DNA of 59,782 bases from CALVGQ01 sp031551965 (GCA_031551965.1 JAVBMW010000031.1:1-59782), one strand, 5' to 3'. Counted from the stretch's first letter, positions 7,207 to 17,600 are shown. Numbers and translations are program-made. The notes: generated by a model not told the origin, from the sequence alone.

Positions 7207-8277
7207 AAGCATTTTTTTCAAATTATATTTTCTAATAAATGTTTCTGGATTAGTAGAAAATTGCAATGCGGTTTCGCTTGTGATGATTCCTTGCAACATT
7301 AGATTTGCTAAACTGGTATCCATTAGAATCATATCTGATGAGCTACTAGAACCGATCACTGAATCAATTTGATGTACTTTTCCCTCACGAATCATGTTTC
7401 GTATTGCAGGCGTAACGATCATAATTTCAAAAGCAGGAACTAAATTGCCATCAATGGTTGGTACAAGTTGCTGACTAACTACTGCTTGAAGCACCATAGA
7501 TAATTGAGCAGTAATTTGTCGCTGTTGGTTTTCTGGAAAGACATCAATTATTCTATCAATTGTATTGGCTGCACCAATAGTATGTAAACTTGATAAAACT
7601 AAGTGTCCAGTTTCAGCGGCAGTCATTGCGATGTCAATCGTTTCATAATCACGCATTTCACCCAATAAAATGACATCAGGAGCCTGTCTTAAAGAAGATT
7701 TCAATGCGGCACTGTAACTAGTGGAATCATTGGGGATTTCGCGTTGACTTACAATACTGTTTTTATGAGTATGTAAAAACTCAATTGGATCTTCCAATGT
7801 GATCACATGACAACTTCTTGTGTTATTGATATGGTCTACCATACAGGCTAAAGTAGTACTTTTTCCGCTTCCCGCAAAACCAGTAACTAAAACTAATCCT
7901 TTAGAATTTTGCGAAAGATTCAAAATGCGATCAGGAATATTTAACATTTGAGAAGAAGGAAGATTAAATGAAATTACTCTTATAACAACAGCTAAGCTTC
8001 CTCTTTGTCGATAAGCAGAAATTCTAAAACGTGATAATCCTTTAATCGCAAAGCTAAAATCATCATCTCCACAATCAAGTTTTGTGAAAGGACGATCAGC
8101 TAAATGATATATTTCTTCAATTAAGTCAGCTGACTCTGTTGCGGTTATTTTAACTTCATTGTATTTTTTTATGTTTCCATTGATTTTGTAGGATATCGGA
8201 AGTCCAGCGACAATAAAGACATCCGATATTTTGTTTATTACGGCAGCATTAAGAATATTTAATAAGTTTAATTCCAT
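7204..8277 (-). CDS. PilT-type ATPase of a type IV pilus-like system
   Basis: A 357-residue hexameric secretion ATPase. It has Walker A GFAGSGKSTT, the Asp box and ITLEDPIEFLH, Walker B DVILLGEMRDYETIDIAMTA, the His box ETGHLVLSSLHT, and the PilT-type tail AIRNMIREGKVHQI. GEMRD and the tail place it with retraction ATPases (PilT) rather than PilB/GspE. The start chosen is the ATG at 8277 (MELNLLNI), with GAGG upstream, instead of an upstream frame overlapping the previous gene. It is the last gene of the operon. No PilB is present in the window, so this may be the only motor of the system (inference). Confidence 0.9.
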   Translation of the reverse strand: MELNLLNILNAAVINKISDVFIVAGLPISYKINGNIKKYNEVKITATESADLIEEIYHLADRPFTKLDCGDDDFSFAIKGLSRFRISAYRQRGSLAVVIRVISFNLPSSQMLNIPDRILNLSQNSKGLVLVTGFAGSGKSTTLACMVDHINNTRSCHVITLEDPIEFLHTHKNSIVSQREIPNDSTSYSAALKSSLRQAPDVILLGEMRDYETIDIAMTAAETGHLVLSSLHTIGAANTIDRIIDVFPENQQRQITAQLSMVLQAVVSQQLVPTIDGNLVPAFEIMIVTPAIRNMIREGKVHQIDSVIGSSSSSDMILMDTSLANLMLQGIITSETALQFSTNPETFIRKYNLKKML

Positions 8278-8293
8278 ATAAACCTCGCTTAAA

Positions 8294-8740
8294 TTAATTA
8301 TTTTGTTTAAATACAGGGATATTATCATCTGGAACCCAATCAAAAGTATTTATTTTTTTCCATTCAACAATAGAATAACGAGTATCATTACTTGGAAAAA
8401 GAAGTAACTGTACTTGAAGATGCTCATTATCGTCTATTGGGACAGTGAAAGTTAATAAAGTTTGATTATCTTTATATGTTATCGTACCCAATTGATTCTG
8501 TTCAATAACTAAAGCATAGTCATTATTGCTGATTAAAATTGAATCGATTTTTGCAAGCTGTCGATTCGCTGAGGAATCAGCATTGTAAAAAGCAGTGACA
8601 TGATTAGCGGTAGATTGTGATAACCGATAACTAGTTACAGTAGTAGATAAACCAAGAGCTGCAAAAGTAATCAAGCATAATAAAATGAAAATGACAAAAA
8701 TACTACTTGTACCAATACTTAAACCTGTTGTATTTTTCAT
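8294..8740 (-). CDS. Membrane-anchored pilus-operon protein of unknown function
   Basis: A 148-residue protein with a short cytoplasmic N-terminus (MKNTTGLSIG), one hydrophobic segment at residues 13-33 and an extracytoplasmic remainder. The layout resembles PilX/PulK-type minor pilins, though no prepilin peptidase site of the usual G-F-x4-E type is evident. It lies between a pilin-like gene and the PilT-like gene. GAGG precedes the start. Its role in pilus assembly is inferred from position and layout. Confidence 0.7.
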   Translation of the reverse strand: MKNTTGLSIGTSSIFVIFILLCLITFAALGLSTTVTSYRLSQSTANHVTAFYNADSSANRQLAKIDSILISNNDYALVIEQNQLGTITYKDNQTLLTFTVPIDDNEHLQVQLLLFPSNDTRYSIVEWKKINTFDWVPDDNIPVFKQNN

Positions 8741-8743
8741 AAA

Positions 8744-9178
8744 TTAATCCTCAATGTTTGGTGGTACATAAATAGCTTGTTCAATGATGAGTAATTCTTC
8801 ATTATCATAGACTTTAATTAATTTTAAAATTAAAGTTTTAATATTATTGGATTCTAAATTAATACTACAATGAAACGAATATATTGCTTTTGTAGAATCA
8901 CAAATAGAATTGTTTTTATCATAATAAAGTATAAAACTACTAGTTTCTTGAACACCAAGGTAGTTACTGACCAATTCAAGATTTCCTTTTGTAGAAGTAA
9001 ATATTTCAGCACAATTTTCCATTTTTATCATAAAGTGATTCAAAGAAATAGTGCGTTGGCTTAGATCGTGCATTTTTACAAATATTTGAATACAGAGCGC
9101 ACTTGAAATAGAAAAGAAAAAAATAGTGATAATTAATTCAATTAAAAATAAAGCATTTTTAGAGCGAATAAATTTCAT
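8744..9178 (-). CDS. Type IV pilin-like (prepilin) protein
   Basis: A 144-residue protein with the clearest prepilin N-terminus of this operon. A short basic leader (MKFIRSKN) is followed by ALFLIELIITIFFF, where the glutamate matches the conserved Glu5 of class III pilins and the hydrophobic helix follows. The residue before the helix is Ala or Asn, not the classic Gly, so cleavage by a prepilin peptidase is uncertain. No peptidase gene is visible in the window. The start codon overlaps the stop of the DUF4860-like gene by one base, which suggests coupled translation. Confidence 0.75.
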   Translation of the reverse strand: MKFIRSKNALFLIELIITIFFFSISSALCIQIFVKMHDLSQRTISLNHFMIKMENCAEIFTSTKGNLELVSNYLGVQETSSFILYYDKNNSICDSTKAIYSFHCSINLESNNIKTLILKLIKVYDNEELLIIEQAIYVPPNIED

Positions 9179-9657
9179 TATGATCCCCCTTCAGCATGTA
9201 AACAGATGATAAGTGATTCAACAAATCCATCAAAAGATGTAAATGTAGCAGTTATCAAATTTTCATTTAATACAAAGGATATATCATTGAAAGGTAATAT
9301 TTTATTTCCATATTTAAGAGAAAACATTGAACTATCAGCTGTAGTTAATTCAGTTAAATACCCATTATAACAATAAATATAAGTAGTGATCACTTGATTA
9401 TTATAAGGCGTTTCCATTTTTAAAACCGATATGTTTTCAAGTGATTCAACACTTATGGAGCCTTTGTCATTTTGTCTTATTTTTTCAGCAACATAACTTA
9501 AAGAAGTCCTGCTTGTGTATGTAGATTCCATCGTTGTTACGCAGTTTTTATAAACTGTAGCTCCTATCATGACCATAAATAATGAACAAATCGCAAACAC
9601 ACAAAAAAGAGTCATACTGAAAATAAAATCAAAATTTTTTCTTTTTGAGTTAAGCAT
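9178..9657 (-). CDS. DUF4860-like membrane-anchored pilus-operon protein
   Basis: A 159-residue protein with one N-terminal membrane helix (FIFSMTLFCVFAICSLFMVMIGATVYKN) and an extracytoplasmic domain. The pattern TSRTSLSYVAEKIRQND matches what I recall of the DUF4860 family, found near pilus-like genes in Clostridia; this was not checked by search. GGAGG lies before the ATG. Function is unknown. The position points to a minor pilin or assembly component. Confidence 0.7.
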   Translation of the reverse strand: MLNSKRKNFDFIFSMTLFCVFAICSLFMVMIGATVYKNCVTTMESTYTSRTSLSYVAEKIRQNDKGSISVESLENISVLKMETPYNNQVITTYIYCYNGYLTELTTADSSMFSLKYGNKILPFNDISFVLNENLITATFTSFDGFVESLIICLHAEGGS

Positions 9658-9659
9658 TA

Positions 9660-9974
9660 TTAATATCCTCCTTTTTTAACTATTGTGATTTCAGGGGGAA
9701 TGTTTTTGGCAAAGCATTGATAATCAATGAAATATTTTTCGCTTTGATAAGTTAAACCATAGTGTTCAACTAAATAAGTTAAGTCAGGAGGATAGAAACC
9801 TTCAACTGCATAACAATGAACACTTAAACGCATTACAGAGATCGATAATGTTTCTGCTTCGCTTTGCGTAGTGATTTGATCAAATTTATCTGCACTAAAA
9901 AACAGAATGAACAATATAAAGACAAAACTTATAAATGAAATTAAACCAATTTTCGCTTTTTTTAAAGTATTCAT
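9660..9974 (-). CDS. Small membrane-anchored pilin-like protein
   Basis: About 104 residues with an N-terminal membrane helix (GLISFISFVFILFILFF) and a short extracytoplasmic domain (HCYAVEGFYPPDLTYLVEHYGL), a pattern like the head of short pilins. There is no classic prepilin leader. A TTG at 9989 that overlaps the pilC stop would add five residues; the ATG at 9974 is preferred but neither start has a strong ribosome-binding site. Its position directly after pilC suggests a pilin or pilin-like subunit (inference). Confidence 0.65.
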   Translation of the reverse strand: MNTLKKAKIGLISFISFVFILFILFFSADKFDQITTQSEAETLSISVMRLSVHCYAVEGFYPPDLTYLVEHYGLTYQSEKYFIDYQCFAKNIPPEITIVKKGGY

Positions 9975-9985
9975 AAGTTTATCCG

Positions 9986-11035
9986 TCAACTAATACTAGA
10001 TAGTATCCCAATTAAAGGAAGCATCACACTCAATAATATCAATCCAACTAAAACCGATATGATTGCTACAAGTGTAGGTTCTAATACTGAAATGATTTGA
10101 GACAATGATGTATCGATTTCATCATCGACTCGATCAGCGATTTTCATTAATACTTCATCTTGATGCCCTGTTTTGAAGCCAACATTAAACATAATGGCAT
10201 TGGAGCCAGTAAATATTCCGCAGTTCTGGATAGCGTCAGCTAGATCAATACCGCTTGCACAATATTGAAAACAATTTTTCGCTTTTGTTTGAGTTACAGG
10301 TTCATCAATTAGAGAGACGATCAATTCTAAGGCATGATAGGGTTCAAGACCACTTTTAAGCATTAAAGCCATGCCTGATGCGAATTGACCGGTTCCAATT
10401 TTAATATTTAAATTATGAATAAATGAAATGTTATTACTTATTGATTTTAAGAAATTATAGCCGTTTTTCTTAAATACAAAATACATTAAAATCAAAACTA
10501 TGACTAAAATTAAACAATATAAAGCGATATTGCCAAGAAATGATCCCAAATTTAAAAAGCTTTTCGCTAAACCTGTAAGCTGCGTTCCAAGTTGTGCATA
10601 CACTTGATTAAAAATAGGCAAAACTTTAATGACTAAAACGGATACTACGATCATCATCAACCCAATCATGATTAGTGGATAAGTGATCGCATTACGTATG
10701 CTTTTGATGATTAGTTCTTCTCTTTCATAATAAGCTGATAAAGAATTAAGACAATCATCAAGACGACCTGAAGATTCTCCTATTCGAATCATTTCAACCA
10801 TGTAATGAGGAAAAATCGCACAAGATTCAATACTTTCAGTAAAAGTCTTGCCATCATTCATTGTAGTTATTATTTTTTGTATAAAACTGTAGTCTTCTGT
10901 CTTTGGAAGTTCTTCTTCAATTAAGTAAAGTGACTCAGAGATAAGAAGACCACTTTGTAACAACATAGCCATTTGACTACAAAAATCCGCTAATTCTACT
11001 CTGTTTAAAGAGTTAATAACTTCTTTTTTTTGCAT
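9986..11035 (-). CDS. PilC/GspF-type inner-membrane platform protein
   Basis: A 349-residue polytopic membrane protein of the type II secretion F family, which anchors the motor ATPase and passes pilin subunits. It shows the duplicated F domain: FCSQMAMLLQSGLLISESL ... VEMIRIGESSGRLDDCL, a membrane segment at ITYPLIMIGLMMIVVSVLVIKV, and the second copy FASGMALMLKSGLEPYHAL ... MFNVGFKTGHQDEVL with a C-terminal helix. The length is typical. The ATG at 11035 follows GGAG by about nine bases and is preferred over a TTG at 11050. It follows the lipoprotein gene in one operon. Confidence 0.9.
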   Translation of the reverse strand: MQKKEVINSLNRVELADFCSQMAMLLQSGLLISESLYLIEEELPKTEDYSFIQKIITTMNDGKTFTESIESCAIFPHYMVEMIRIGESSGRLDDCLNSLSAYYEREELIIKSIRNAITYPLIMIGLMMIVVSVLVIKVLPIFNQVYAQLGTQLTGLAKSFLNLGSFLGNIALYCLILVIVLILMYFVFKKNGYNFLKSISNNISFIHNLNIKIGTGQFASGMALMLKSGLEPYHALELIVSLIDEPVTQTKAKNCFQYCASGIDLADAIQNCGIFTGSNAIMFNVGFKTGHQDEVLMKIADRVDDEIDTSLSQIISVLEPTLVAIISVLVGLILLSVMLPLIGILSSIS

Positions 11036-11051
11036 AATTGCATTCTCCAAA

Positions 11052-11954
11052 TTAATAAATATATTTTATTTGATATTCATTAGTTTCGAAATGATGAGAA
11101 CTATTCGCAAAAGTAGGATCAAGTAATTTCCATGATTTTCCATCAAATTGAATTATGCCATTGATCCAACCGACATCTTTGATATAAACGCTTATCCATG
11201 CATGATAGCGACCTTCTAAATAACCAATTTGTAGTTTGGTTGGAATACTTTGAGTACGTAACATCGCAGCCATAAGGACAGAAAAATCAAAACAAACACC
11301 ATACCCATTTTTTATCGTTTCGTTGATATCTGGAATGTACCCACTTTTTATATTTGTTGCCTTATTTTCATCATATCGAATATTATTTATTATCCAATTA
11401 TAAACATTAGAAACAACTTCTAAATCACTGCTGCATTTTTCTGCAAGTTCTTTTGCGATCAAAACTGCATCAGTTTTTTCATCATAAGATACTAATTGAT
11501 TTGGCCTTAAAAAAGGAGCGTTTTCATTATCAAGTTGAACCTCAAACTCATGATAAAAAATAGGGATATATTCACTGTTTGAGATATTTTCATATATCTC
11601 AACAATGTAACTTCCGTTACCTGCAGTAAGAGGAAAAGCATCAAATTCGGTTTCTAAATTATATGTATAAGTGATTTCATCAGGACCTATAATCTGAAGT
11701 TTAACTTTTTCAGAAAAACCTTCATAAAAAGCCATGATGTAACCATCTGACTTATTGGATATATCTAATGTAACAAATTCATTGCCAAAGACCTCAATAT
11801 CACTAGCCGCAGGCAAAAGGATGAGAGGCTCACTGAGTCTTATAGCCTTGTCTGAAGCAGTTGGATCAGGCGAAATACCAGAACTGCAAGAAGTTAGAAG
11901 CAAGGAAATCAAAAGTAAGCAAATAAAAAATTTAAGTCGAATGTTTATTTGCAT
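11052..11954 (-). CDS. Transglutaminase-like lipoprotein
   Basis: A 300-residue exported lipoprotein. A hydrophobic signal ends in a lipobox, LLTSC, with Cys23 as the lipid-attachment site. Residues 45-150 look like a beta-sandwich. Residues 165-300 are a transglutaminase core fold with the catalytic triad visible: Cys in NGYGVCFDFS, His in RYHAWISVY and Asp in WKLLDPTF. The enzyme may be a protease, hydrolase or cross-linking enzyme at the cell surface. GAGAGG lies upstream of the ATG. As first gene of the pilus-like operon it may process or cross-link surface proteins; this is inference. Confidence 0.85.
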   Translation of the reverse strand: MQINIRLKFFICLLLISLLLTSCSSGISPDPTASDKAIRLSEPLILLPAASDIEVFGNEFVTLDISNKSDGYIMAFYEGFSEKVKLQIIGPDEITYTYNLETEFDAFPLTAGNGSYIVEIYENISNSEYIPIFYHEFEVQLDNENAPFLRPNQLVSYDEKTDAVLIAKELAEKCSSDLEVVSNVYNWIINNIRYDENKATNIKSGYIPDINETIKNGYGVCFDFSVLMAAMLRTQSIPTKLQIGYLEGRYHAWISVYIKDVGWINGIIQFDGKSWKLLDPTFANSSHHFETNEYQIKYIY

Positions 11955-11989
11955 AATATGAAATTTCCTCTCAATCTCGACGCACTTAT

Positions 11990-12018
11990 AGAATAGGGGT
12001 TTTATTTAAAAAAGTAAA
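11990..12018 (-). promoter_or_regulatory. Possible promoter of the pilus-like operon
   Basis: On the minus strand, TTTACT (12018-12013) and TATTCT (11995-11990) are separated by 17 bp, about 36 bp before the first gene. Both boxes have mismatches to consensus, so this is tentative. Confidence 0.45.
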
Positions 12019-12202
12019 GTTTTATTTTTTTGTAACCATTATTTACCAATTAAAAGTAAATCATAACTCATAAAAAGCCTTAATTTAAACATTTTGTAAT
12101 AATTTTAAACTTTTTTTATTTTTGGAGAAGCAAAATGATACCTTTTAGCGACTATATTATAGACGACATACAGAGGCGACTGTAATTGAGTTTAGAAAGG
12201 AC

Positions 12203-13033
12203 TTGGAGAATACCAATAAATATTGTTTACAATCAAAAGGTTACTCAAAGAATGCGGAAGTTTATATGGAAATAGTTTCAGTTTTAAATGAACAAAGTGA
12301 TTTATTTAGAGTGACTTATTCATTTCAACAAGGGATTCAAAAAAGCTGTGAAAATTCAAGAAATATTGAAATTAATATTGAATCTCAAAAATTCTTTATT
12401 CAAATCGATTCAGTATTGAATGAAGATGATTCAGCTATCGCAATTAATCATTTGTTTGATATTGAGCAAAAGTTAAATGATTATTTCAAAAACATATTAA
12501 ATGAAATCATTTACTTTCCAATCGCAGAATTAGAAAAAGAGATCCAAGAAGTAACACAAGGTTCATTTGAAGTGACTGAGGTCAAGTTTGGTACAAATTT
12601 AAAAGAAAAACCAAGTAAATTGTTACGTATTGATTTTGTAAAAAAATTAAAAAAATCAGTATTAGATTATATGGTTTTTTGTAACAACTTGAATGAAATT
12701 GAAAAACTAGTATTTGAGCTAGAAGAAAGCATTCAAGAATCATTAACGAATAAAGAAGCAATCAGACTTATTTCAGAACTAAATCAATCAGTAGAACATT
12801 TAGCGAATGTACATATGAATACATCAACATCAAATAGGATGAATCAAAAAAGAGTATTTACAGCTAAATATATGCTTGCTGAAGGTAAAAACGGACAAGA
12901 AATATACAAAGAATTGAATTATAGCTCCGTCTTTAATTTTTATAAAACATTTAGTAAATATTCGAATATGACTACTAAAGAATTTTATAAGAATTATCTA
13001 ACAATCATGGCTAGATTAGATAGCTTAGTGTAA
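12203..13033 (+). CDS. Unknown protein with C-terminal AraC-like helix-turn-helix
   Basis: A 276-residue protein whose first 200 residues match no family I recognise; they are rich in Glu, Asn and Lys and look helical. Residues 215-270 resemble the C-terminal half of an AraC DNA-binding domain (RVFTAKYMLAEGKNGQEIYK, then FNFYKTFSKYSNMTTKEFYKNY). The start is uncertain: the TTG at 12203 has AAAGG only two bases upstream. It lies 24 bp before the membrane-anchored sigma factor and probably shares its transcript, so a role in controlling the adhesin locus is likely (inference). Confidence 0.6.
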   Translation: MENTNKYCLQSKGYSKNAEVYMEIVSVLNEQSDLFRVTYSFQQGIQKSCENSRNIEINIESQKFFIQIDSVLNEDDSAIAINHLFDIEQKLNDYFKNILNEIIYFPIAELEKEIQEVTQGSFEVTEVKFGTNLKEKPSKLLRIDFVKKLKKSVLDYMVFCNNLNEIEKLVFELEESIQESLTNKEAIRLISELNQSVEHLANVHMNTSTSNRMNQKRVFTAKYMLAEGKNGQEIYKELNYSSVFNFYKTFSKYSNMTTKEFYKNYLTIMARLDSLV

Positions 13034-13057
13034 CATACAGAATTCTTGGGGGAATTT

Positions 13058-14647
13058 ATGGAAAACGAAAAATGGATTGAACTTGTCAATTTAGCAAAAA
13101 ATGGAGATGAAGAAGCTTTTAATGAATTATATCGGGCAAAAGCAAAAAGCATTCTTTTTCAAACATCGTATATTCTATCAAATTCCCATGATGCAGAAGA
13201 TGCTGCACAAGAAATTGTTATTTTAATGCATCGAAATATTGGTCAATTAAGAGAACCAGAGCACTTTACGATTTGGTTACAACGTATCATTTCAAGAGTT
13301 TGCACAACTTATATTAGAAGAAAGATGAAGAGGATGGAATTTTTAAATATCGAAGATTTTGAAGAAACGATAAAAGATGAACGACTCGAATTCTTGCCTG
13401 AAGAGTATGTGAATCAAAAAGAGCTACAAAAAGAGTTAAATGAGATCATCAAAAAGTTACCTGAAGGACGCAAAAGGGCTTTGTTGATGTATTACTATGA
13501 AGAAATGAGTTACGTTGAAATTGCAGAAACACTGCAAATTAGTATATCAGCTGCAACTAGTGCTGTAACAAAAGCAAGGAAAACAATCAAAGAAGAATTA
13601 GAGAAAAAAGCAGGCGAAGAAAAGAAAATATTAAAAGCTTATGGATTTACAGCGGTACCGGTACTTACTCAAATGCTACGTAGTTTAGCTGATAGTGAAG
13701 TACCTCATTCAAAAGTAACAGAATTTATTGGTAATTGTGATAAAGAACTACTAAACAAACAAGTTGAATATGTTGAAACAAAAATTACGAATACCAAAAT
13801 ATTAAGAACACTATTTATTTTTCTAGGTAGTATGGCAGGAGTTTGTTTTGTAGCATCGTATTCATTAACGTCTAATCGACAAATTGTACCACCCAAACAT
13901 GACCCACAAATCGCTTCTCTGTCGCCAATTGAAACTTCGGACCCCCAAGTCGAAGTAACAATTTTGGGAAACGATGAAACGGGGTCGCCAAAAATTATCA
14001 TCGATCAATCTGAATCAAATCAAACGTTGATTTCAGGAATTGTCGAGTTTAAAGATAACCAAGAAGAAGAGATAAACAAATTCTTTGATCACTTGCACAT
14101 TTACTTAGTGAATAAAGAAAACGAAATTGTAGCAGAAACACTAATTGGACAAAATGGGAAATTCAGTTTTGAAGAGATGAACTTAATTGATCAACATTAC
14201 AGATTGAAAATTGAACTGGAAGATCATTCAAAAATTAATTTCATAGGTTCAGATAAAAATTATGAAATACCATTAAAAATCGAACCCAATCAGTCTATGT
14301 TTATCAAAATTGAAGCAAAATGGATACCAACGCTTACGGGTGGAATCAATTTCATCAATGGAGTCTGCGAATGCAATCATGTCAATCCACAACAAATCAT
14401 ATTCGTTACGAGTAATGAATTGCCGGTCATGACAAAGTGGCAGATCATCCGAGTCAGTGACAATGAAGTTATTGAACATGGCGAAGGGTCAACAATTTCA
14501 GAACCAATAGAAACATTAATCCAAGAGAAAAAAGATGGATTATACACAGTGAGATTTGATTGTATCGATTCATCAGGAAATACAGCGATCATAAATCAAA
14601 TATTTATGATCGACTCAAATCCAATCGATATCAATCAATATCAATAA
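13058..14647 (+). CDS. ECF sigma factor fused to a membrane anchor and extracellular tail
   Basis: A 529-residue protein. Residues 1-180 form an ECF sigma factor: region 2 (GDEEAFNELY, then NSHDAEDAAQEI) and region 4 (LPEGRKRALLMYYYEEMSYVEIAETL, then ISAATSAVTKARK). A cytoplasmic linker follows, then one membrane helix at about 247-268 (LRTLFIFLGSMAGVCFVASYSL). About 260 extracytoplasmic residues have beta-rich, CNA-B or Ig-like character (GKFSFEEMNLIDQHYRLKIEL, then YTVRFDCIDSSGN). TTGGGGGAA precedes the ATG at 13058. The neighbouring adhesin gene starts 15 bp downstream, so it is the likely target. Release of the sigma domain by proteolysis is inference. Confidence 0.85.
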   Translation: MENEKWIELVNLAKNGDEEAFNELYRAKAKSILFQTSYILSNSHDAEDAAQEIVILMHRNIGQLREPEHFTIWLQRIISRVCTTYIRRKMKRMEFLNIEDFEETIKDERLEFLPEEYVNQKELQKELNEIIKKLPEGRKRALLMYYYEEMSYVEIAETLQISISAATSAVTKARKTIKEELEKKAGEEKKILKAYGFTAVPVLTQMLRSLADSEVPHSKVTEFIGNCDKELLNKQVEYVETKITNTKILRTLFIFLGSMAGVCFVASYSLTSNRQIVPPKHDPQIASLSPIETSDPQVEVTILGNDETGSPKIIIDQSESNQTLISGIVEFKDNQEEEINKFFDHLHIYLVNKENEIVAETLIGQNGKFSFEEMNLIDQHYRLKIELEDHSKINFIGSDKNYEIPLKIEPNQSMFIKIEAKWIPTLTGGINFINGVCECNHVNPQQIIFVTSNELPVMTKWQIIRVSDNEVIEHGEGSTISEPIETLIQEKKDGLYTVRFDCIDSSGNTAIINQIFMIDSNPIDINQYQ

Positions 14648-14662
14648 CGGGAGAGAAAAGAT

Positions 14663-17600
14663 ATGAAAAAGAAAAAAAGACAACAACTCAAAAGTATATT
14701 GTCATTTGCAATGGCAGTAGCTATCAGTCTTACAATGATTACATCGATTCCTTATGTCTTTGCGACAGAAGATGATCCAGAAACCATTGAAGTATTAACC
14801 GAAGAAGAAAACGTAATCACTGAAGAACAAGAAGAAATAGTGATTGTTGATACAGAAGAAAGCTTAGAAGAGGAAGATGAAATCATTGAAATTCTAGAAT
14901 TTCAAGAAACTGATTCCGAAGCTATAGTTGAAGAAATTAATGAACTTACAGAAGAAATCATGGAAGTAGAAACTGATGATTCAGAACTTCCTGTAGAAGA
15001 TGAACAAGTCATTGATTTAGTAGAACAACCAATTGAAGAAATAGAAGAAACTGGAACTATGATGGTCCAGAATTTTGGCATTCAGTCGATAGAGTCAGTA
15101 AAAGTGACTGCAATTACAAATTCCAATCCTTCAACAAATCCATATGTAACAAACCAATCAAATAAAAATAAACTTACTGTTAAAGGAACATATAGTTTCG
15201 TAGACTCCACTCAACAAGGAGAATTAACCGAAACAATCAGTTTTACGTTAAAAAATACAACAGGAGATAGAGGGTATTATTTTACCAGTGCGGATAGTAT
15301 TACTTGGCCAATCGGATCAGAAAACCAAGACGTTGCAGTAGACCTTTTGACTGGAGATATTACAGTAAAATGTGATGTTAGAGGAGGATATGGAACAAGT
15401 GGAAGCATTACAATAAATTATGTTTTTAACCATGAAGCATATGATGGTAAAGTAGCAAATGGTAAAAAAATAGCGAATATAATTGGAACTACATCTTCAC
15501 AAAGCACACCATTCAATTATGATATTATTTCAAGTACTAGTGATAGAAATAATATCTATAGCTTTGCTAAGTTACCTGCTTATAATACACCTTTGGATTT
15601 TATGAATACGGTTACTTTTGCATTTGAAAATCATGCAAGTAATTTATCTTCAAGTTATTGGCATTATGAACCGGGTACAGATATGAAAATTGTATTAGAG
15701 TATCCAATAGGAGCTATTATTAGCAATAGCCTAACTTTTTCGAAAGAAACACCAAATGCTACTCCGGTTACTGGAGTTAATTATCCAGAAGAAGGAAAAA
15801 TTATTTGGACAATTGGAACCGCAAATAACGATGGGATAATTGAAAATGGTTGGTCCGCTATTTATGATAGTGTAGAGCGTTATCAAGCTGCCATTTCAGG
15901 TATAGGGTTGACGTTTCCTTCAGAAACTTTTGAAGAGGGAGATGAACTAAGTCTTAGTCTATATGCACAGTACACTTTATATGGGGCCGATTCCGAAACA
16001 ACATATAATGCAACTACTAAAAATTTTACAATAGAGACGGGGAAAATACATTTAGCGGGAGATGGTTTAACTTTATCTGGAGAGGGAATGAGTGTTAACA
16101 TCGAAGACCCTACTTTTAGAAGCATAGAATCATTCTTAAATAATATTAAAAATAATGGATCAACAGCAGCTCCAGAAGTTTGTGCAACATGGTTTAATGA
16201 TACAGGGACAAAAAAGGCAAATATAAATACTGTAAGAATTAATAAATCGGGTGATGTTGCGAAATTTAAGGTAGTATATTATTTTGCAAAAAACGGAACC
16301 ACCTCAAGAGACCCTGAAATAAGATATTTAAGTACTGCTACAACTTATGCTTTGAATCATTCAGCTGTTAATATCACTTTGGATGAGTCTGAATACATTG
16401 AAAAGATTGAATTTTGGCCACTTTCTAATACTCAATCTTTGAGTCAAATCAATTTGACCAATGAACAATTAGAGCTTCCAATGGCATCGTCGTTCAACGT
16501 ATGCTTAACTTATAGTAGTTGGTATAACAAAGAGTTTCCTAATGGAACTCAAATAAACCACGGAGATATTTCAAAAATAAGATATTCGGTAAGTTGGAAA
16601 GGAGAAAGCCAACCAGAATTATTTGCTTCAATGGGTATTTACCCAACAACAGGAGATGTTAATACAAAATTTACTATCGACATTGTTGATAAAAAAGAAC
16701 AAATCTTATACTATGGTGCAAAGATATCTCCAAATCCAATAGCTTATTATACTTTGGCGGATAATCAAGGGGGTTCATTAAGACCTGGTGATACTGTTTC
16801 AGCAAATTTAACATTTTATAATGCAAATACATATTCTGCTTCAGATTGGGATGAGCCGTCTTTTATAATCATACCACCCGTAGGACTAATTGTTGATACA
16901 AATCAAAATTTACAATGCTTTAAAGGAACTGACAAAACTACTGTATTAGGCGATACAGAAATTGAACAGATAGTAGTTGCTGGAAAGATTGCATACATTA
17001 TAACTGTAAAAAATTTGGTTGTACCTAGAACAGGAGCAAGCAGTTCAGCGAATCATGTAATCCCTATCGATTTTAAAGTTAAAATAGGTGCACCAGTGGG
17101 GACTTACGATTTGGCTAACTTTACTAAAGCGAATTCAGTGATTAGTACTGCTAATGCAGGAAAACTAATTCCGGTTGGGCCTGCAGGTTATCAATTGATT
17201 TATCCATCAGATATTTTAAGCAGCACTGCATACTATGCTGATTTAAGTGATTACGATAATAATGATAAAACGTCATATTTACGTGTGATTTTATCAGGCA
17301 CATCTGCAAAGGTTTCTGTTGCATCAAGTCAATCAATGAAAGTAAACGCTGAGCTATATAATAATACAGCGAATGAAGGAACTGGAGCGTGGCAGGAAGT
17401 TTCAAATCCTGAAGCACAGGCAACAGTTAAGCTTGATGGAACAGGTAAGTTTAAGCTTGAAATTTTAAATCAAGGAAACACTTATTTAGGAAATATCGAA
17501 CTACTAAATATTTTGCCAAATTCTATTGATGGGCAAGGTAGTGTATGGTATCCAACTTTAAATAACATACAAGTTGATATTTATGATAATAATGATGCAC

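Noticed and set aside
12170..12205. ATT start codon for the AraC-like gene (GAGG at 12173, ATT at 12185)
   Set aside because: The site is weak and the TTG at 12203 is equally possible; not enough evidence, so only start uncertainty is noted.
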